Source: DATEDA01 sp035286595
GTDB lineage: Bacteria > Pseudomonadota > Gammaproteobacteria > Burkholderiales > SG8-39
Assembly: GCA_035286595.1 (NCBI GenBank)
Contig: DATEDA010000170.1
Coordinates: 1 to 17,367 of the forward strand
DNA length: 17,367 bases
Direction of reading: 5' to 3'
This document shows positions 16,329 through 17,367 of this stretch, in pieces (position 1 is the first letter of the stretch; every line of letters starts with the position of its first letter). The translations under genes were made by a program, and so were the position numbers. The notes under the pieces are model-generated. The model was not told the DNA's origin. It did no database searches and worked only from the letters and a program-made list of their open reading frames with translations.

Positions 16329-17367
16329 ATGACGCGCAAGGCAAGGGCGGCGCTCTGCCGCGAGCTCGGAAAACCGGTCGTCGTCGAGGAGATCGCAGTC
16401 GCGGCGCCGCGGCGCGGCGAGGCGCTGGTGAAGATCGCCGCCTGCGGTGTCTGCCACAGCGATCTCTCGGCCACCAACGGCACCATCGCGATGCAGCTCC
16501 CCCTCGTGCTCGGGCACGAGGCCGCGGGCGTCGTCGTCGAGGTCGGCGAGGGCGTCGCCGACCTCGCCCCCGGCGACCACGTCGTGAGCTCGTTCGTCAA
16601 CATGTGCGGCCGGTGCCGCTGGTGCGCGACCGGCAAGCCGCACCTGTGCGACATGGCCGCGAAGACCCTGTACACGCTCCCCGACGGCACGACGCCCGCC
16701 CGTGACGCGTCGGGGCAGCCGGTCTACGTGTTCTCCGCATGCGGTGTCATGGCCGAGTACGCGACGCTCTCCGTCGACAACCTGGTGAAGATCGACAAGG
16801 ACGTCCCGCTCGACCGCGCGGCGCTCGTGAGCTGCGGCGTGATGACCGGCGTCGGCGCGGTGTTCAACACCGCGCGCGTCGAACCGGGCGCGACGGTCAT
16901 GGTGATCGGCGCCGGCGGCGTCGGCCTCAACGTGATCCAGGGCGCGGCGATCGCGGGCGCGAACCCGATCGTCGCGGTCGACGTCGCGGAGGCGAAGCTC
17001 GACCTCGCGCGCAGCTTCGGCGCGACGCACGTGATCAACGGCGCCAAGGAGGAGAACGTGGTCCGGGCGGCGAAGAAGCTCACCGGCGGCGGCCCCGACT
17101 ACTGCTTCGAGTGCATCGGGCTGCCGAAGACGATCGACCAGGCGTTCCGCAGCCTGCGCAAGGGCGGCAAGGCGGTGGTCGTGGGCGTCACGCGGGGCGA
17201 GGAGAGCGTGGCGGTGCGCCCGGTCGCGCTCACGTTCGAGGAGAAGACGCTCACCGGCAGCTACTTCGGCTCCGCGCGTCCGCGGGAGGACTTCCCGCGG
17301 CTGCTCGCGCTCTACCGCGCCGGGCGGCTGAAGCTCGACGAGCTCATCACGCACCGGTACCGCATCG
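16329..17367 (+). CDS. Zinc-dependent alcohol dehydrogenase (MDR family), 3' end outside window
   Basis: The frame runs from ATG 16329 to the right edge without a stop: 346 residues, so perhaps 20-25 are missing given usual lengths near 370. GAGGA at 16317-16321 precedes the ATG by 7 nt. Catalytic zinc ligands are C39 (ACGVCHSD), H63 with E64 (LGHEAAG) and C169 (SCGVMTG); structural zinc cysteines are C93, C96, C99 and C107. The Rossmann motif GAGGVG is at 194-199, with D218 at the end of strand two indicating preference for NAD over NADP. It resembles class III-like and aryl/benzyl alcohol dehydrogenases. It oxidises an alcohol to an aldehyde or the reverse in the cytoplasm; the specific substrate cannot be read from sequence. 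It is divergent from the RDD gene across an 82-nt gap with no strong promoter match. Confidence 0.93.
   Translation, partial: MTRKARAALCRELGKPVVVEEIAVAAPRRGEALVKIAACGVCHSDLSATNGTIAMQLPLVLGHEAAGVVVEVGEGVADLAPGDHVVSSFVNMCGRCRWCATGKPHLCDMAAKTLYTLPDGTTPARDASGQPVYVFSACGVMAEYATLSVDNLVKIDKDVPLDRAALVSCGVMTGVGAVFNTARVEPGATVMVIGAGGVGLNVIQGAAIAGANPIVAVDVAEAKLDLARSFGATHVINGAKEENVVRAAKKLTGGGPDYCFECIGLPKTIDQAFRSLRKGGKAVVVGVTRGEESVAVRPVALTFEEKTLTGSYFGSARPREDFPRLLALYRAGRLKLDELITHRYRI

Overview
The window is GC-rich DNA, visibly about two thirds G+C, from what looks like a betaproteobacterial chromosome. The clues are a uvrA gene divergent from a YajR-type transporter gene that is followed by ssb (a familiar proteobacterial layout), a periplasmic Bug/TctC-type solute-binding protein (a family greatly expanded in betaproteobacteria), and an outer-membrane beta-barrel protein, which means a Gram-negative envelope. 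There is no rRNA, tRNA, CRISPR array or recognisable transposase. All genes are read from one window; nothing was searched against a database.

Left part (1-4680, + strand): three tightly coupled genes form a split version of the 2-hydroxyacyl-CoA dehydratase / benzoyl-CoA reductase-like system: a COG3581-type protein (open at the left edge), a protein with two ATP-dependent activator halves (BadF/BadG/BcrA/BcrD family), and a COG3580/DUF2229-type protein. Genes 1 and 2 overlap by ATGA. Genes 2 and 3 overlap by 152 nt, which is either a real nested start (a perfect AGGAGG lies 6 nt before GTG 3493) or a frameshift in an originally fused gene. The activator would use ATP to push low-potential electrons onto Fe-S partners; the final substrate is unknown.

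Middle part (4681-7155): a hairpin-rich intergenic stretch leads into a small islet with less GC-biased codons. It encodes a 144-aa beta-rich unknown protein (-), a 72-aa unknown protein with a Cys-x2-Cys-x2-Cys motif (+), and a SARP/BTAD-type transcriptional activator (-). Between the two unknown genes lies the most striking non-coding signal in the window: three TTAAG elements exactly 22 bp apart (5474, 5496, 5518). The next 22-bp step falls on the -35 slot of an extended -10 promoter (TGATATAAT) that has no -35 match. This is the layout expected for a SARP-family activator target, and I consider this islet the best candidate for an undescribed system.

Right part (7156-17367): guanine deaminase (guaD) and an outer-membrane protein lie on the - strand; a strong intrinsic terminator closes the yajR-ssb operon (-); uvrA (+) diverges from yajR. 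Then come an orphan Bug-type binding protein (+), a GYF_2-RDD membrane protein (-), and a zinc-dependent alcohol dehydrogenase (+) cut by the right edge. These are mostly housekeeping or catabolic genes in ordinary chromosomal order.
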